Assembly (NCBI RefSeq): GCF_900103535.1 | Contig: NZ_FNHQ01000026.1 | Coordinates: forward strand, 1-35,479 | DNA length: 35,479 bases | Direction of reading: 5' to 3' | Origin: Megasphaera paucivorans | Lineage (GTDB): Bacteria; Bacillota; Negativicutes; Veillonellales; Megasphaeraceae | Shown: positions 8,188-18,247 of the stretch, one piece after another | Position numbering within the stretch: position 1 is the stretch's first letter | Layout: each line of letters opens with the position of its first letter | The notes under the pieces: generated by a model | Told to the model about the DNA's origin: nothing | The model's database searches: none | The model's input: only the letters and a program-made list of their open reading frames with translations | Made by a program: the position numbers and the translations under genes

Positions 8188-8226
8188 TCGTTACACCTCC
8201 TTGCACTTACGCAGTACAACATAAGA

Positions 8227-8255
8227 ATTCTATCATAAAATACAGGTAAAATCAA
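8227..8255 (-). promoter_or_regulatory. rpmB promoter
   Basis: On the minus strand TTGATT (8250-8255), a 17-bp spacer and TAGAAT (8227-8232), about 40 nt upstream of the rpmB start codon. Confidence 0.6.
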
Positions 8256-8322
8256 GATAAAATTACTAAATAGTCTACAAAATATGATACAATAAATATA
8301 AATAAATTTCAAGGAGAATCTA

Positions 8323-10365
8323 ATGGATTTTTCAATTCGTGAAATCAAAGGAATAGGACTGCGTAAAGAAAAACTTTTTGCTCGTCTTGGAATAATGACA
8401 ATTGCTGATTTATTGCAATATTTTCCGCGTGAATATGAAGATAGAAATCATGTACTGCCTATCGGGCAAGTTGAAATTCCATCGGACACCCCCGTACTTA
8501 TTTGCGGGAAAGTAGGGACGATCCAGGAGGTCCGGCCGCGAAGATCGATGACGATACTTAAAGTAGTTATATCCGATAACAGTGGATCGGCGGAATTGAT
8601 TTGGTTTAACCAGCCATATAGAAAACGTTTTTTTTCAAAGGGCCAGATCCTATCTGCTTTCGGAAAAATGGAATGGGCGTATGGCCATCGGCAGATGAAT
8701 GCGCCGGAAGTGGAGAATGGTCTTGTGCAGCCGGGGGGATTCGTTCCGGTGTATGGCTTGACAGAGGGTTTATATCAAGCAGATGTGCGGAATGCAATGC
8801 GGGAAGCATTACATTTTGCCGCAGAACATGGAGACGTTTTACCTGACAGCATACCGACAGATGAATACGCGCAATATAGGTATATGCCGAATTTAGCGGC
8901 TTATGAAAATATGCACTTTCCCCAGCATATGAAGCAGCAGGAACAGGCACGGAAGCAATTGGCCTTTGCCGAATTATTTGATATGCAATTAGGACTTTTA
9001 CTGCGCCGGCAGCATGCCCGTATGGCTGCGGGAATCAAATGCGGACCTAATGGCAGCTTGCTGAGACAGCTTGTTCATCAGCTGCCGTTTACCTTGACGA
9101 AAGGACAAATAAAAGCATTCCTTGATATACAAAATGACATGGAAGGAGAGGTTCCCATGCAGCGTCTTATTCAGGGCGATGTAGGTTCGGGAAAAACAGT
9201 GGTAGCAGCGATGGCTTTGGCAAAAATTGTAGAAAACGGGTATCAAGGAGCTCTTATGGCACCGACAGAAATTCTTGCGGTGCAGCATTATGAAGAATTC
9301 TGCAGACTGTTCAAAGGATGTCCCCTGCGAGTGGCGCTTCTGACAGGACGGACAACGGGGAAAGAACGGGCCGTTATTCTGCAGGAGTTAAAAGAGGGAA
9401 CCGTGCAGATCCTCATTGGAACACATGCGTTGATCCAAGAAGATGTAGATTTTTTTGATTTAGGACTGGTTGTAACGGATGAACAGCATCGCTTTGGTGT
9501 CAAGCAGCGAGCAGCACTGCAGAACAAAGGCCGTTCGCCGCATACGTTGTATATGACCGCTACGCCGATTCCCCGTACCCTGACATTATCTATATATGGT
9601 GATTTAGATGTTTCTTCTATTCATGAGATGCCGCCGGGACGGAAAATTGTTAAGACCTATGCTGTAGGGGAGGCCATGCGTAAGCGGATATATCGGTTTT
9701 TGGAAAAGAATATGGCACAAGGACGACAATGTTATATCGTTTGTCCGCTGGTAGAAGAATCAGAAACGGTTGATCTGCAGGCGGCAACTGCATTATATGA
9801 ACAGCTTCGCACTACCGTATTTTCTAACCGCAGCTGCGGTCTTGTTCATGGACGCATGAGTGGAAAAGATAAGGAAGCGGTTATGGAAGCATTTCAAAAA
9901 GGAGATATACAATTACTGGTAGCGACAAGCGTTATTGAAGTAGGTGTTAATGTACCCAATGCCGCTGTTATTTTAGTTGATGGAGCGGAACGCTTTGGCT
10001 TGGCACAGCTGCATCAGCTGCGGGGACGTGTCGGCAGAAGCAATATTCAATCATATTGTATTCTTTTATCGGCAAAGGGCAGCGAAGAAACAAAACAGAG
10101 ACTGCATTGGATGGAAACCATCCATGATGGATTTATTCTTGCTGAAAAAGATTTGCTTTTACGCGGGTCAGGTCATTTATTTGGCTATGTACAGCATGGT
10201 CTGCCGGATTTAAAGGCCGCGGATATTATACGTGATGTATCTATTCTGATGAACGCCAGAGAGAGTGCAGCGGCTTTTTTACAAAGCCCCGTAGATGAAG
10301 AATATGTCTTGCGTATCCTGAAGCGGCGCTTTGGACGGCATTTCGACGGGCTGTTAAATAATTAG
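8323..10365 (+). CDS. recG: ATP-dependent DNA helicase RecG
   Basis: A 680-residue superfamily 2 helicase that remodels stalled replication forks and Holliday junctions. The N-terminal wedge/OB region (~1-240) is followed by two helicase lobes. Motif I is GDVGSGKT at 285-292, motif II is DEQH at 386-389, then TATPIPRT (motif III) and GRVGRS (motif VI). The C-terminal translocation motif reads RGSGHLFGYVQHG; the usual bacterial form is RGPGEFLGTRQxG, so three positions differ while the G and Q framework is kept. AAGGAGA lies 6 nt before the ATG. It is divergent from rpmB and lies 96 nt upstream of guaB. Confidence 0.97.
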   Translation: MDFSIREIKGIGLRKEKLFARLGIMTIADLLQYFPREYEDRNHVLPIGQVEIPSDTPVLICGKVGTIQEVRPRRSMTILKVVISDNSGSAELIWFNQPYRKRFFSKGQILSAFGKMEWAYGHRQMNAPEVENGLVQPGGFVPVYGLTEGLYQADVRNAMREALHFAAEHGDVLPDSIPTDEYAQYRYMPNLAAYENMHFPQHMKQQEQARKQLAFAELFDMQLGLLLRRQHARMAAGIKCGPNGSLLRQLVHQLPFTLTKGQIKAFLDIQNDMEGEVPMQRLIQGDVGSGKTVVAAMALAKIVENGYQGALMAPTEILAVQHYEEFCRLFKGCPLRVALLTGRTTGKERAVILQELKEGTVQILIGTHALIQEDVDFFDLGLVVTDEQHRFGVKQRAALQNKGRSPHTLYMTATPIPRTLTLSIYGDLDVSSIHEMPPGRKIVKTYAVGEAMRKRIYRFLEKNMAQGRQCYIVCPLVEESETVDLQAATALYEQLRTTVFSNRSCGLVHGRMSGKDKEAVMEAFQKGDIQLLVATSVIEVGVNVPNAAVILVDGAERFGLAQLHQLRGRVGRSNIQSYCILLSAKGSEETKQRLHWMETIHDGFILAEKDLLLRGSGHLFGYVQHGLPDLKAADIIRDVSILMNARESAAAFLQSPVDEEYVLRILKRRFGRHFDGLLNN

Positions 10366-10371
10366 ATTTAA

Positions 10372-11919
<1,548 letters not shown>

Positions 11920-11942
11920 TAAAGGTAAGGCGGAGGGTCGAT

Positions 11943-12680
11943 TTGGCTAGTAAAATTGAGATTTTATCCATTCCTATTTGGAACGTGACGATGGATGAGA
12001 CAAAGAATTTTGTCTTTCAATGCATACAGGAGAATCGCGCGGCGATTATTGCTACAGCTAACGCTGAAATGGTTATGAAAGCGCAGACCGATAATGAGCT
12101 GGCGCATGTATTGCAGAATGCAGATATGGTTATTCCTGATGGTGCTGGCGTGCTTTGGGCGGCAGAACAACAGGGTGATAAATTCAAGGAGCGTGTTGCC
12201 GGGTTTGATTTGGCCTGCCGGCTGCTGCAGGAAGCGGCTGTCAGACAGACAGCCGTCTATCTTTTTGGCGGAGCGGAAGGGGTTGCGTATGCGGCTGTTG
12301 AAAAATGCAGTGAAACTTTCGGCAAAATAAATGTTGTTGGTATACGATCCGGTTTTTTTACAGAGGAAGAAGAAAAACAAATTATACAGGATATACGGGA
12401 AAGCGGTACAAAAATTTTATTTGTTGCGCTGGGTGTTCCTAAACAGGAAAAGTGGATTTATCAACATCTTTCTGAATTGGGAAATTGTGTTTGTGTAGGC
12501 GTAGGCGGGACCTTTGATGTGCTGGCTGGAAACTCTTGCCGGGCACCGCAGTGGATGCAGCGGAACCGTTTAGAATGGCTATATAGGCTATGTAAAGAAC
12601 CGACCCGTTTTAAGCGGATGTTGGCCTTGCCGAAATTTGTGGCAGCTGTCCGATTTAACAAAAATACACATAAGAACTAG
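11943..12680 (+). CDS. WecG/TagA/CpsF-family glycosyltransferase (GT26)
   Basis: A 245-residue glycosyltransferase that in characterised relatives adds ManNAc (TagA) or ManNAcA (WecG) to an undecaprenyl-linked GlcNAc at the inner face of the membrane. Recognised by ATANAEMVMKA, ADMVIPDGAGVLWA with the conserved Asp-Gly, the ...FLFGG-type turn (VYLFGGAEGVA), FVALGVPKQEKWI, VGVGGTFDVLAG and the C-terminal APQWMQRNRLEWLYRL, which mediates membrane association. TTG start, with GGAGGG about 6 nt upstream, 23 nt after guaB. No other teichoic-acid or ECA gene is nearby, so the sugar and the product polymer are unknown. Confidence 0.9.
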   Translation: MASKIEILSIPIWNVTMDETKNFVFQCIQENRAAIIATANAEMVMKAQTDNELAHVLQNADMVIPDGAGVLWAAEQQGDKFKERVAGFDLACRLLQEAAVRQTAVYLFGGAEGVAYAAVEKCSETFGKINVVGIRSGFFTEEEEKQIIQDIRESGTKILFVALGVPKQEKWIYQHLSELGNCVCVGVGGTFDVLAGNSCRAPQWMQRNRLEWLYRLCKEPTRFKRMLALPKFVAAVRFNKNTHKN

Positions 12681-12690
12681 GGGTGATTTT

Positions 12691-13329
12691 TTGAATAAAC
12701 CGCTCGTTGTACAAGATGGTTATGTGTTTATATTAGGGGCAGTGATACTGGCGGTACTTGCCGAGTTATTTTTAAACGTGTATATTGCTGTGATACCAGC
12801 TCTTTTTGCCCTGTACTTCGTTTATTTTTTTCGTAACCCACACCGGACGATTCCAAAGGATGAATCAGTATTAGTGGCACCGGCGGATGGAAAGGTCATG
12901 GGCATAGAAACGGTATATGAAGACACATATTTGAACCAAGAGTGCAAAAAAATAATTATTTTTTTATCTATTTTTGATGCGCATGTTAATCGGGCTCCTT
13001 TAGCAGGAACCATTAAATTCCAACAATATACGTGCGGACGATTTAGACCGGCTTATAAAGACGGAGTCGGTTTTGAAAATGAACGCTATTCTATTGGCAT
13101 TGATAACGGAAATACACACATTCTGGTTACTACCATTGCCGGCGTTTTGGCGCGCCGTATCGTATCATGGGTTACGTTAGGCGACGAGTTGCTTCACGGA
13201 CAATTGTATGGCATGGTGAAATTTGGATCCTGTGCAGAAGTGTATGTTCAAGATAATGTGGAAATAACCGTACAAAAAGGTGATCGCGTCCGCGGTGGCG
13301 AGACCATTATAGGGAGGATTAAGAAATGA
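12691..13329 (+). CDS. psd: Phosphatidylserine decarboxylase (short, archaeal/Bacillus-like type)
   Basis: A 213-residue pyruvoyl enzyme that converts phosphatidylserine to phosphatidylethanolamine. Two N-terminal membrane segments at ~8-48 (YVFILGAVILAVLAELFLNVYIAVIPALFALYF region), then RNPHRTIP, APADGKVMGIE, the IFLSIFDAHVNRAP motif with the conserved His, and near the C-terminus FGSC, where Gly179-Ser180 is the self-cleavage site that yields the pyruvoyl group. The residue after Ser is Cys rather than the Arg/Thr I expect. The TTG start at 12691 follows GGGGTGA; in-frame start codons further upstream overlap the preceding gene. Its stop overlaps the pssA start (ATGA), so both enzymes of the pathway are coupled. 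Confidence 0.93.
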   Translation: MNKPLVVQDGYVFILGAVILAVLAELFLNVYIAVIPALFALYFVYFFRNPHRTIPKDESVLVAPADGKVMGIETVYEDTYLNQECKKIIIFLSIFDAHVNRAPLAGTIKFQQYTCGRFRPAYKDGVGFENERYSIGIDNGNTHILVTTIAGVLARRIVSWVTLGDELLHGQLYGMVKFGSCAEVYVQDNVEITVQKGDRVRGGETIIGRIKK

Positions 13330-13997
13330 AATCTTTAATACCGAATGCTTTTACGTCTGGTAATTTGGGATTTGGTGTGTTAAGTATAATTTTAACTGCA
13401 CAAGGTGACTTAAAACTGGCGGCTTTTTGTATACTGGGATCCCTGTTTTGCGATGCGATGGATGGTCGTTCTGCTCGAGCGTTGGGAGTCAGTGGTGAAT
13501 TTGGTAAGGAATTGGATTCTTTGGCGGATGTGGTTTCTTTCGGCACGGCATCAGCTTTTTTGATTTACACGGCTGCTTTGCATGAATTAGGCTGGATCGG
13601 TGTCATTCCGGCGATCTTTTATGCTGTATGCGGCGGTCTGCGTTTAGCACGCTTTAATCTTAATACGACTGTAGTACATGGCTATTTTATGGGGATGCCT
13701 ATACCCAATGGCGGCTGCCTGATTGCAACCTATGTTATTTCTGGCGTGCATCTTCCGGCAGCTTTAATAGCCGTACTTGTATTCCTTGTAGGGTACGATC
13801 TTGTCAGTAAAGTACATCATCCTGATTTTAAGGGGAAAAGTGCCGATGTACTGCATAAGTCCGCGCTGGTGATCGCTGTGGTATTGGGTATGGCAGCGAT
13901 GTATACAGCTGGCTGGCAGCTTGTTTTTTGTATGCCTTTTGCTTTATACATCGTGTTTGGACTTATTAATACATCAATGAATGGATTTGCCAAATAA
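13326..13997 (+). CDS. pssA: CDP-diacylglycerol--serine O-phosphatidyltransferase
   Basis: A 223-residue integral membrane enzyme that makes phosphatidylserine from CDP-diacylglycerol and L-serine, the substrate of the upstream Psd. The CDP-alcohol phosphotransferase motif is exact: D46-G47-x2-A50-R51-x8-G60-x3-D64-x3-D68. About seven or eight hydrophobic segments follow, and the N-terminus PNAFTSGNLGFGVLSI is typical of PssA. It overlaps psd by 4 nt. Together the pair gives phosphatidylethanolamine, in line with a diderm Firmicute. Confidence 0.95.
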   Translation: MKSLIPNAFTSGNLGFGVLSIILTAQGDLKLAAFCILGSLFCDAMDGRSARALGVSGEFGKELDSLADVVSFGTASAFLIYTAALHELGWIGVIPAIFYAVCGGLRLARFNLNTTVVHGYFMGMPIPNGGCLIATYVISGVHLPAALIAVLVFLVGYDLVSKVHHPDFKGKSADVLHKSALVIAVVLGMAAMYTAGWQLVFCMPFALYIVFGLINTSMNGFAK

Positions 13998-14020
13998 ACT
14001 GATGGTGGAGATATTATAGT

Positions 14021-15271
14021 ATGGAACATCTTTTGGATATCATCATGATACCCATCCAAGTAGTCATTGTGTTTTTTTCATTGTACTACTTTGTTCTGGC
14101 CATATTCGGCCTCATGAAAAAAAAAGAAAAGATTACCGTACCGCCGAAAAATTCCTTTGCGGCTGTTATATGTGCTCACAATGAAGCGTGTGTCATAGGT
14201 CCTCTTATCGACAATCTAAAGGAACTCCGGTATCCGAAAGACTTATTGGATATTTATGTGGTAGCCGATAATTGCAGTGATAATACAGCTGCTATCTGCC
14301 GCGAACGGGGCGCGATTGTGTACACGCGGGTTAATAAGGAACAGGTGGGTAAAGGATATGCGATGGACTGGATGTTTGATCAGCTGTTAAAGCAGGAAAA
14401 GCAGTATGATGCGTTTGTTGTTTTTGATGCAGATAATCTAGTTCATCCAGATTTTTTGCGGGAAATGAATAACCATTTATGTAAGGGTGAAAAGGTTATC
14501 CAAGGGTATATGGATGCTAAAAACCCAACAGATACATGGATTTCAGGAACTTTTTCCATTGCATTCTGGCTCATTAATCATATGTGGCATTTAGCAAAAT
14601 ATAATATTGGATTATCTACGGCTTTGGGCGGTACAGGCATGTGTATTGCAACGGAAATTGTGCGCAAGTATGGCTGGGGCTGTGACTGCTTGACCGAAGA
14701 TATGGAATTTTCTATGAAGGTACTGTTGGAGGGCGTACGTACGACTTGGGCTCATGATGCGATTATCTATGATGAAAAAGCACTAGGCTTTATGCAGTCC
14801 TGCAAACAGCGTAAAAGATGGGCTCAGGGGCAGTTTGACTGCGGAGAACGATTTATTCCCAAACTGTTTGCCCGCGGCATAAAAACGGGGAATATCCGTA
14901 TGCTTGACGGCATTATTACGTTATCGCAGCCATTTTTTATGCTCTTGTCTACATTTTATGTTTTCATGACGTATATTAATGCATATATTCCATGTTACAC
15001 GAATATACTATATCAGATTGTGCCTATCCAGATATGGACGATTATAGGTGTGGGACAATATTTGATTCCGATTATTGTGCTGCTGCAGATAAAAGTTCCT
15101 AAGAAGGCTTGGCTTTATCTGATTGTTTATCCGCTTTTTATGTACAGTTGGATTCCAGTGACATTTCTTGGCTTTAGAGACCGTCATAAAAAAGAATGGA
15201 GTCATACAAAACATATCCGGTCCATGGCATTTGAAGATGCGCAGGTAACTCGTAAAAACTTTAAAAAATAA
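14021..15271 (+). CDS. Membrane-bound family 2 glycosyltransferase
   Basis: A 416-residue processive-type GT2. One N-terminal membrane helix (~10-32), a cytoplasmic GT-A domain with CAHNEACVIG, the DAD nucleotide-sugar motif at 136-138, the TED at 225-227 holding the catalytic base and QRKRWAQGQ at 263-271 (the Q-x-x-R-W motif of cellulose/hyaluronan/poly-GlcNAc synthases), then three or four C-terminal membrane helices (~285-385). This architecture usually makes and exports a polysaccharide or glycosylates a lipid. The sugar and acceptor cannot be told from sequence. It lies between pssA and surE, 23 nt from pssA, in the lipid block; a glycolipid product is a possible reading but unsupported beyond position. 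Confidence 0.88.
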   Translation: MEHLLDIIMIPIQVVIVFFSLYYFVLAIFGLMKKKEKITVPPKNSFAAVICAHNEACVIGPLIDNLKELRYPKDLLDIYVVADNCSDNTAAICRERGAIVYTRVNKEQVGKGYAMDWMFDQLLKQEKQYDAFVVFDADNLVHPDFLREMNNHLCKGEKVIQGYMDAKNPTDTWISGTFSIAFWLINHMWHLAKYNIGLSTALGGTGMCIATEIVRKYGWGCDCLTEDMEFSMKVLLEGVRTTWAHDAIIYDEKALGFMQSCKQRKRWAQGQFDCGERFIPKLFARGIKTGNIRMLDGIITLSQPFFMLLSTFYVFMTYINAYIPCYTNILYQIVPIQIWTIIGVGQYLIPIIVLLQIKVPKKAWLYLIVYPLFMYSWIPVTFLGFRDRHKKEWSHTKHIRSMAFEDAQVTRKNFKK

Positions 15272-15285
15272 GGAGATTAAGGTAT

Positions 15286-16038
15286 ATGCATATCCTTTTG
15301 ACTAATGATGACGGTTTACGGGCCAAGGGAATCCAAATCCTGAAAACGGAGATGGCTGCCTATGCCGATCGCGTTACTGTTGTTGCGCCCAGCGGAGAAC
15401 GAAGCGCAGCTTCGCATTCGTTGACGATTCATAGGGCGTTGTATTGCAGAGAACTTCCGCAAAAGGATAATGTGCGGGAAATTCTTGTTTCAGGTACACC
15501 TGTCGATTGTGTGAAGATGGCTGTTGAATACTTTTTAGCAGAACATAAACCGGATTTGATTATTTCCGGTATTAATAACGGCTATAATCTTGGCAGTGAC
15601 GTGCTGTATTCAGGGACGGTTGCTGCGGCTATGGAAGGACCGTATTATCACATTCCTTCAATGGCAGTTTCTATGGCCCGCATGGATGAAGAACGAGCCG
15701 AAGAAACTGCCCGGTTAGCAAAAGATATTGTAAAGAAACTTTTTGTTGATCGGCAATATCAAGGAGTTTTAAACGTAAATATACCGCCGCAGGGGGAAAT
15801 ATCCTTGGAAAATGCGGAAGTCGTTCCCCAGACCGTGCAGATATATCATAATGTTATTGCTGAACGCGAAGATATTGATGGCAGTCGCTGTTATCGTATT
15901 CTGGGGGATATCGATATGGATTCGGCTCCTGATGACAGCGATGTGTCGTGCATTAAGAGAAAACATATTGCATTGACCCCTTTGCACTGGCGTCAGACCG
16001 CGTTTGATAAAATGACAGATGTTAAAAATATTTTGTAA
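15286..16038 (+). CDS. surE: 5'/3'-nucleotidase SurE
   Basis: A 250-residue metal-dependent phosphatase acting on nucleoside 5'- and 3'-monophosphates and short polyphosphates. Metal ligands Asp8 and Asp9 (LTNDDG), Ser40 (GERSAASHS) and Asn97 (SGINNGYNLG) are all present, with the following SGTVAAAMEG. AAGGAGAT precedes the ATG. It ends the guaB-to-surE run, and no hairpin terminator is visible before the riboswitch promoter at 16057. Substrate range in this organism is unknown. Confidence 0.95.
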   Translation: MHILLTNDDGLRAKGIQILKTEMAAYADRVTVVAPSGERSAASHSLTIHRALYCRELPQKDNVREILVSGTPVDCVKMAVEYFLAEHKPDLIISGINNGYNLGSDVLYSGTVAAAMEGPYYHIPSMAVSMARMDEERAEETARLAKDIVKKLFVDRQYQGVLNVNIPPQGEISLENAEVVPQTVQIYHNVIAEREDIDGSRCYRILGDIDMDSAPDDSDVSCIKRKHIALTPLHWRQTAFDKMTDVKNIL

Positions 16039-16056
16039 TACCTTTAAAAAATTAGG

Positions 16057-16085
16057 TTACAATATTTAATTATTCATATTATAAT
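16057..16085 (+). promoter_or_regulatory. Promoter of the glycine riboswitch / agcS transcript
   Basis: TTACAA (16057-16062), a 17-bp spacer and perfect TATAAT (16080-16085); transcription would start near 16092, about 30 nt before the first aptamer. Confidence 0.65.
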
Positions 16086-16117
16086 TAATAATAATCAAAT
16101 ATAAAGTGGATGAAACA

Positions 16118-16274
16118 TATGGGAGAAGATATATTTCTACCGAAGGAGTTAAACTCTCAGGTGCTTCCTAGGAAGCGGAACCGTATGCGGACACGACTCT
16201 GGAGAGTCCCTTATGGGCGCCGAAGGTGCACGGAATTATTATATTCTTTATCTCTCAGGCAAAAGGACAGAGCA
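16118..16274 (+). ncRNA. Tandem glycine riboswitch (gcvT motif, two aptamers)
   Basis: Two successive copies of the glycine aptamer core are visible. Aptamer 1 (about 16121-16200) has GGGAGA, CCGAAGGAG, CTCTCAGG and GGACACGACTCT. Aptamer 2 (about 16201-16272) has GGAGAGTCCC, CGCCGAAGG, CTCTCAGGCAAAAGGACAGAG. The CCGAAGG and CTCTCAGG...GGAC elements are the glycine-binding core of this riboswitch class. A hairpin with a T-run follows at 16308-16354, so control is probably by transcription attenuation. The downstream gene is an AgcS-type alanine/glycine symporter, a known partner of glycine riboswitches. Whether glycine turns it on or off cannot be read from the sequence without folding. Confidence 0.93.
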
Positions 16275-16307
16275 ATCAACCTTATTTCTAATACATATAG
16301 GGATGTT

Positions 16308-16354
16308 TAGGCCTATCTTCAGAGTATATTTGAAGAAGAGGTCTTATTTTTTTT
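16308..16354 (+). terminator. Riboswitch expression-platform terminator
   Basis: TAGGCCTATCTTCA (16308-16321) pairs with TGAAGAAGAGGTCTTA (16331-16346) with a small bulge and one G-U pair, followed by eight T (16347-16354). It lies between the glycine aptamers and the agcS ribosome-binding site. Confidence 0.8.
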
Positions 16355-16382
16355 ACCTATATTTAGAAAAGGAGAGTTACGC

Positions 16383-17770
16383 ATGAATCTGGAAGTACTG
16401 AATATGATCGACAATTTTGTATGGGGACCGCCATTATTGGTTTTGCTGGTTGGAACAGGAATATGGTTGTCTGTTCGACTGCATTTTTTACAGGTATTTA
16501 AATTACCGAAAGCACTGCATTTGATTTTTTCTGCTAAAAACAAAGGAGAAGGCGATATTGATAGTTTCAAAGCGCTGTGTACTGCGTTGGCGGCTACTGT
16601 GGGGACTGGCAATATCGTGGGGGTAGCGACAGCGATTCATGCCGGTGGACCGGGTGCTTTATTTTGGATGTGGATGGCTGCTTTCTTCGGAATGGCTACT
16701 AAATATGCCGAAGGGTTGCTTGCCGTTAAATATCGTACATTTGATGCAAATGGAAATATCGCCGGCGGACCTATGTTTTATATAGAACGAGGTCTTGGAA
16801 AAAAATATAAACCATTAGCTATTTTTTTGCTGTTGCGGGAGTATTAGTAGCTTTTTTTGGCATTGGGACTTTTGCACAGGTAAATTCTATTGTAGAAATT
16901 ACACAGCTTACGTTAGGCGTTCCCGTTATGTGGACGGCTGTTATTCTAACTGGCATTGTAGCCGCCGTTACGATCGGAGGATTGCAATCTATTGCCCGAA
17001 CAGCAGAAAAAATTGTTCCGGCTATGGCAATTATCTATTGTGCCAGTACGTTAGGATTCCTTATCATCTTCTACGATAAAATCCCGGCAGCTATTATTGA
17101 AATCATGACGGATGCATTTACGCCTACTGCAGCTACCGGCGGCTTTTTGGGAGCGACAGTAATGGTAGCTATGCGAAATGGGATTGCCCGAGGAGTATTT
17201 TCCAATGAATCTGGATTAGGCAGTGCACCGATTGTTGCGGCAGCGGCTAAAACCAAGTGGCCGGCTGAACAAGGTCTTATTTCGATGACAGGGACCTTTA
17301 TAGATACTATTATTATTTGTACGATGACGGGACTGGTTCTTGTGGTCAGCGGTCTCTGGAACGGAGACATGAACGGAGCAACGTTAACGCAAGGAGCGTT
17401 TCTTCAGGCTTTTCCGAATTTCGGCAGCATGATGCTGATGGTTGGGTTGGTATTGTTTGCTTTTACAACAATTCTTGGCTGGAATTATTATGGTGAACGC
17501 TGCTGCGAATATTTGGTTGGAGTTAAGGGGATTATGCCATACCGTATTATTTTTATTATGTTAGTTGCCTGCGGTGCTTTTTTGAAATTGGAAGCGATAT
17601 GGGTGCTTGCCGATATAGTTAATGGTCTTATGGCGATACCTAACTTAATTGCACTTCTCGGGTTAAGTGGTGTCGTCGTAAGTGAAACAAAAGCGTATTA
17701 TGCCCATTTAAAAGAAGAAAAAATGCAGACGCGCGTAACAGGTCGAATATCAGAAACCTTTAAAGAGTAA
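16383..17770 (+). pseudogene. AgcS-family sodium:alanine/glycine symporter, frameshifted
   Basis: Together the two reading frames encode a normal-length (~460 residue) AgcS symporter that imports alanine or glycine with Na+. The first part runs 16383-16847 and carries the signature [30 protein letters not shown] and [21 protein letters not shown]. After a run of seven T (16822-16828) this frame reaches a stop at 16845-16847. The other frame is open from 16829 and continues the family sequence ([21 protein letters not shown]...) to 17770. One extra T would restore a single frame. AAAAGGAG precedes the ATG. The break is either a sequence error, a true mutation, phase variation, or a site of slippage: T-TTT-TTG is also a possible -1 slippery sequence. 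The rest of the gene shows no decay. Confidence 0.9.
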
Positions 17771-17778
17771 CTGTATAA

Positions 17779-17805
17779 GGGAGTCGGTTATAAAAATCGA
17801 CTCCC
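17779..17805 (+). terminator. Hairpin after agcS (weak terminator)
   Basis: GGGAGTCG (17779-17786) pairs with CGACTCCC (17798-17805), but no T-run follows, so it is not a canonical intrinsic terminator. Confidence 0.4.
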
Positions 17806-17817
17806 CTTCAAAAAAAC

Positions 17818-17846
17818 TTGACGAATGGGATACAGTATGGTATCAT
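17818..17846 (+). promoter_or_regulatory. tRNA-Leu promoter
   Basis: TTGACG (17818-17823), a 17-bp spacer and TATCAT (17841-17846), ending 28 nt before the mature tRNA. Confidence 0.7.
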
Positions 17847-17874
17847 ATTTTTTGTACTCAGGAAAACAATATAT

Positions 17875-17958
17875 GCCGGAGTGGCGGAATGGCAGACGCA
17901 CCTGACTCAAAATCAGGCGGGTAACACCGTGTGGGTTCAAGTCCCACCCCCGGCACCA
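17875..17958 (+). tRNA. tRNA-Leu (anticodon CAA)
   Basis: A class II tRNA of 84 nt with encoded CCA. The anticodon stem-loop CCTGA-CTCAAAA-TCAGG gives anticodon CAA (reads UUG). A long variable arm (around GGGTAACACC) fits leucine, and the T arm is GTGGG-TTCAAGT-CCCAC. The acceptor stem GCCGGAG/CCCCGGC contains one A-C mismatch at the sixth pair. It has its own promoter and terminator. Confidence 0.95.
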
Positions 17959-18002
17959 ACATAAATAAAGGACATTCCAATCGGAATGTCCTTTATTTAT
18001 GT
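17959..18002. terminator. Long perfect hairpin terminator after tRNA-Leu
   Basis: Twenty base pairs, ACATAAATAAAGGACATTCC with its exact complement at 17983-18002, around an AATC loop. The lower stem supplies the A and T runs. It starts directly after the tRNA CCA end. Confidence 0.88.
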
Positions 18003-18247
18003 AATTGTTTTATACTGTGTATAGGAACAGCTATAAAGGCGTACTTAAAACTAAGTCTGGTACATAGTAATCACCGCTGTATTTAGTATAGCGTGCGTTA
18101 TACAATAGTGTTTGTTATTGCATGCTTCGATGGGAAGGATAGAAGGAAAATTTAACATTTTTTAGATGCGTATGCAGAAGTGAGTATAGTATAATATAGA
18201 TAATAAATACATGGTTTCATTAAAATACGAAAAAGGACTAAAAGCAT
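18003..18247. other. Intergenic region before the PrpR-like gene
   Basis: AT-rich, no ORF. A TATAAT at 18190-18195 could be the -10 of the downstream activator gene, but no matching -35 was found. No TGGCAC-N5-TTGC sigma-54 promoter was seen. Confidence 0.4.

Noticed and set aside
7969-8238. Open frame of 89 codons on the plus strand
   Set aside because: Antisense to rpmB and starting inside the terminator.
16110-16310. Open frame of 66 codons before agcS
   Set aside because: It coincides with the two glycine aptamers, whose RNA structure explains the sequence.
18003-18247. Sigma-54 promoter for or near the PrpR-like gene
   Set aside because: No GG-N10-GC pair in the right context was seen here or in 20156-20436.
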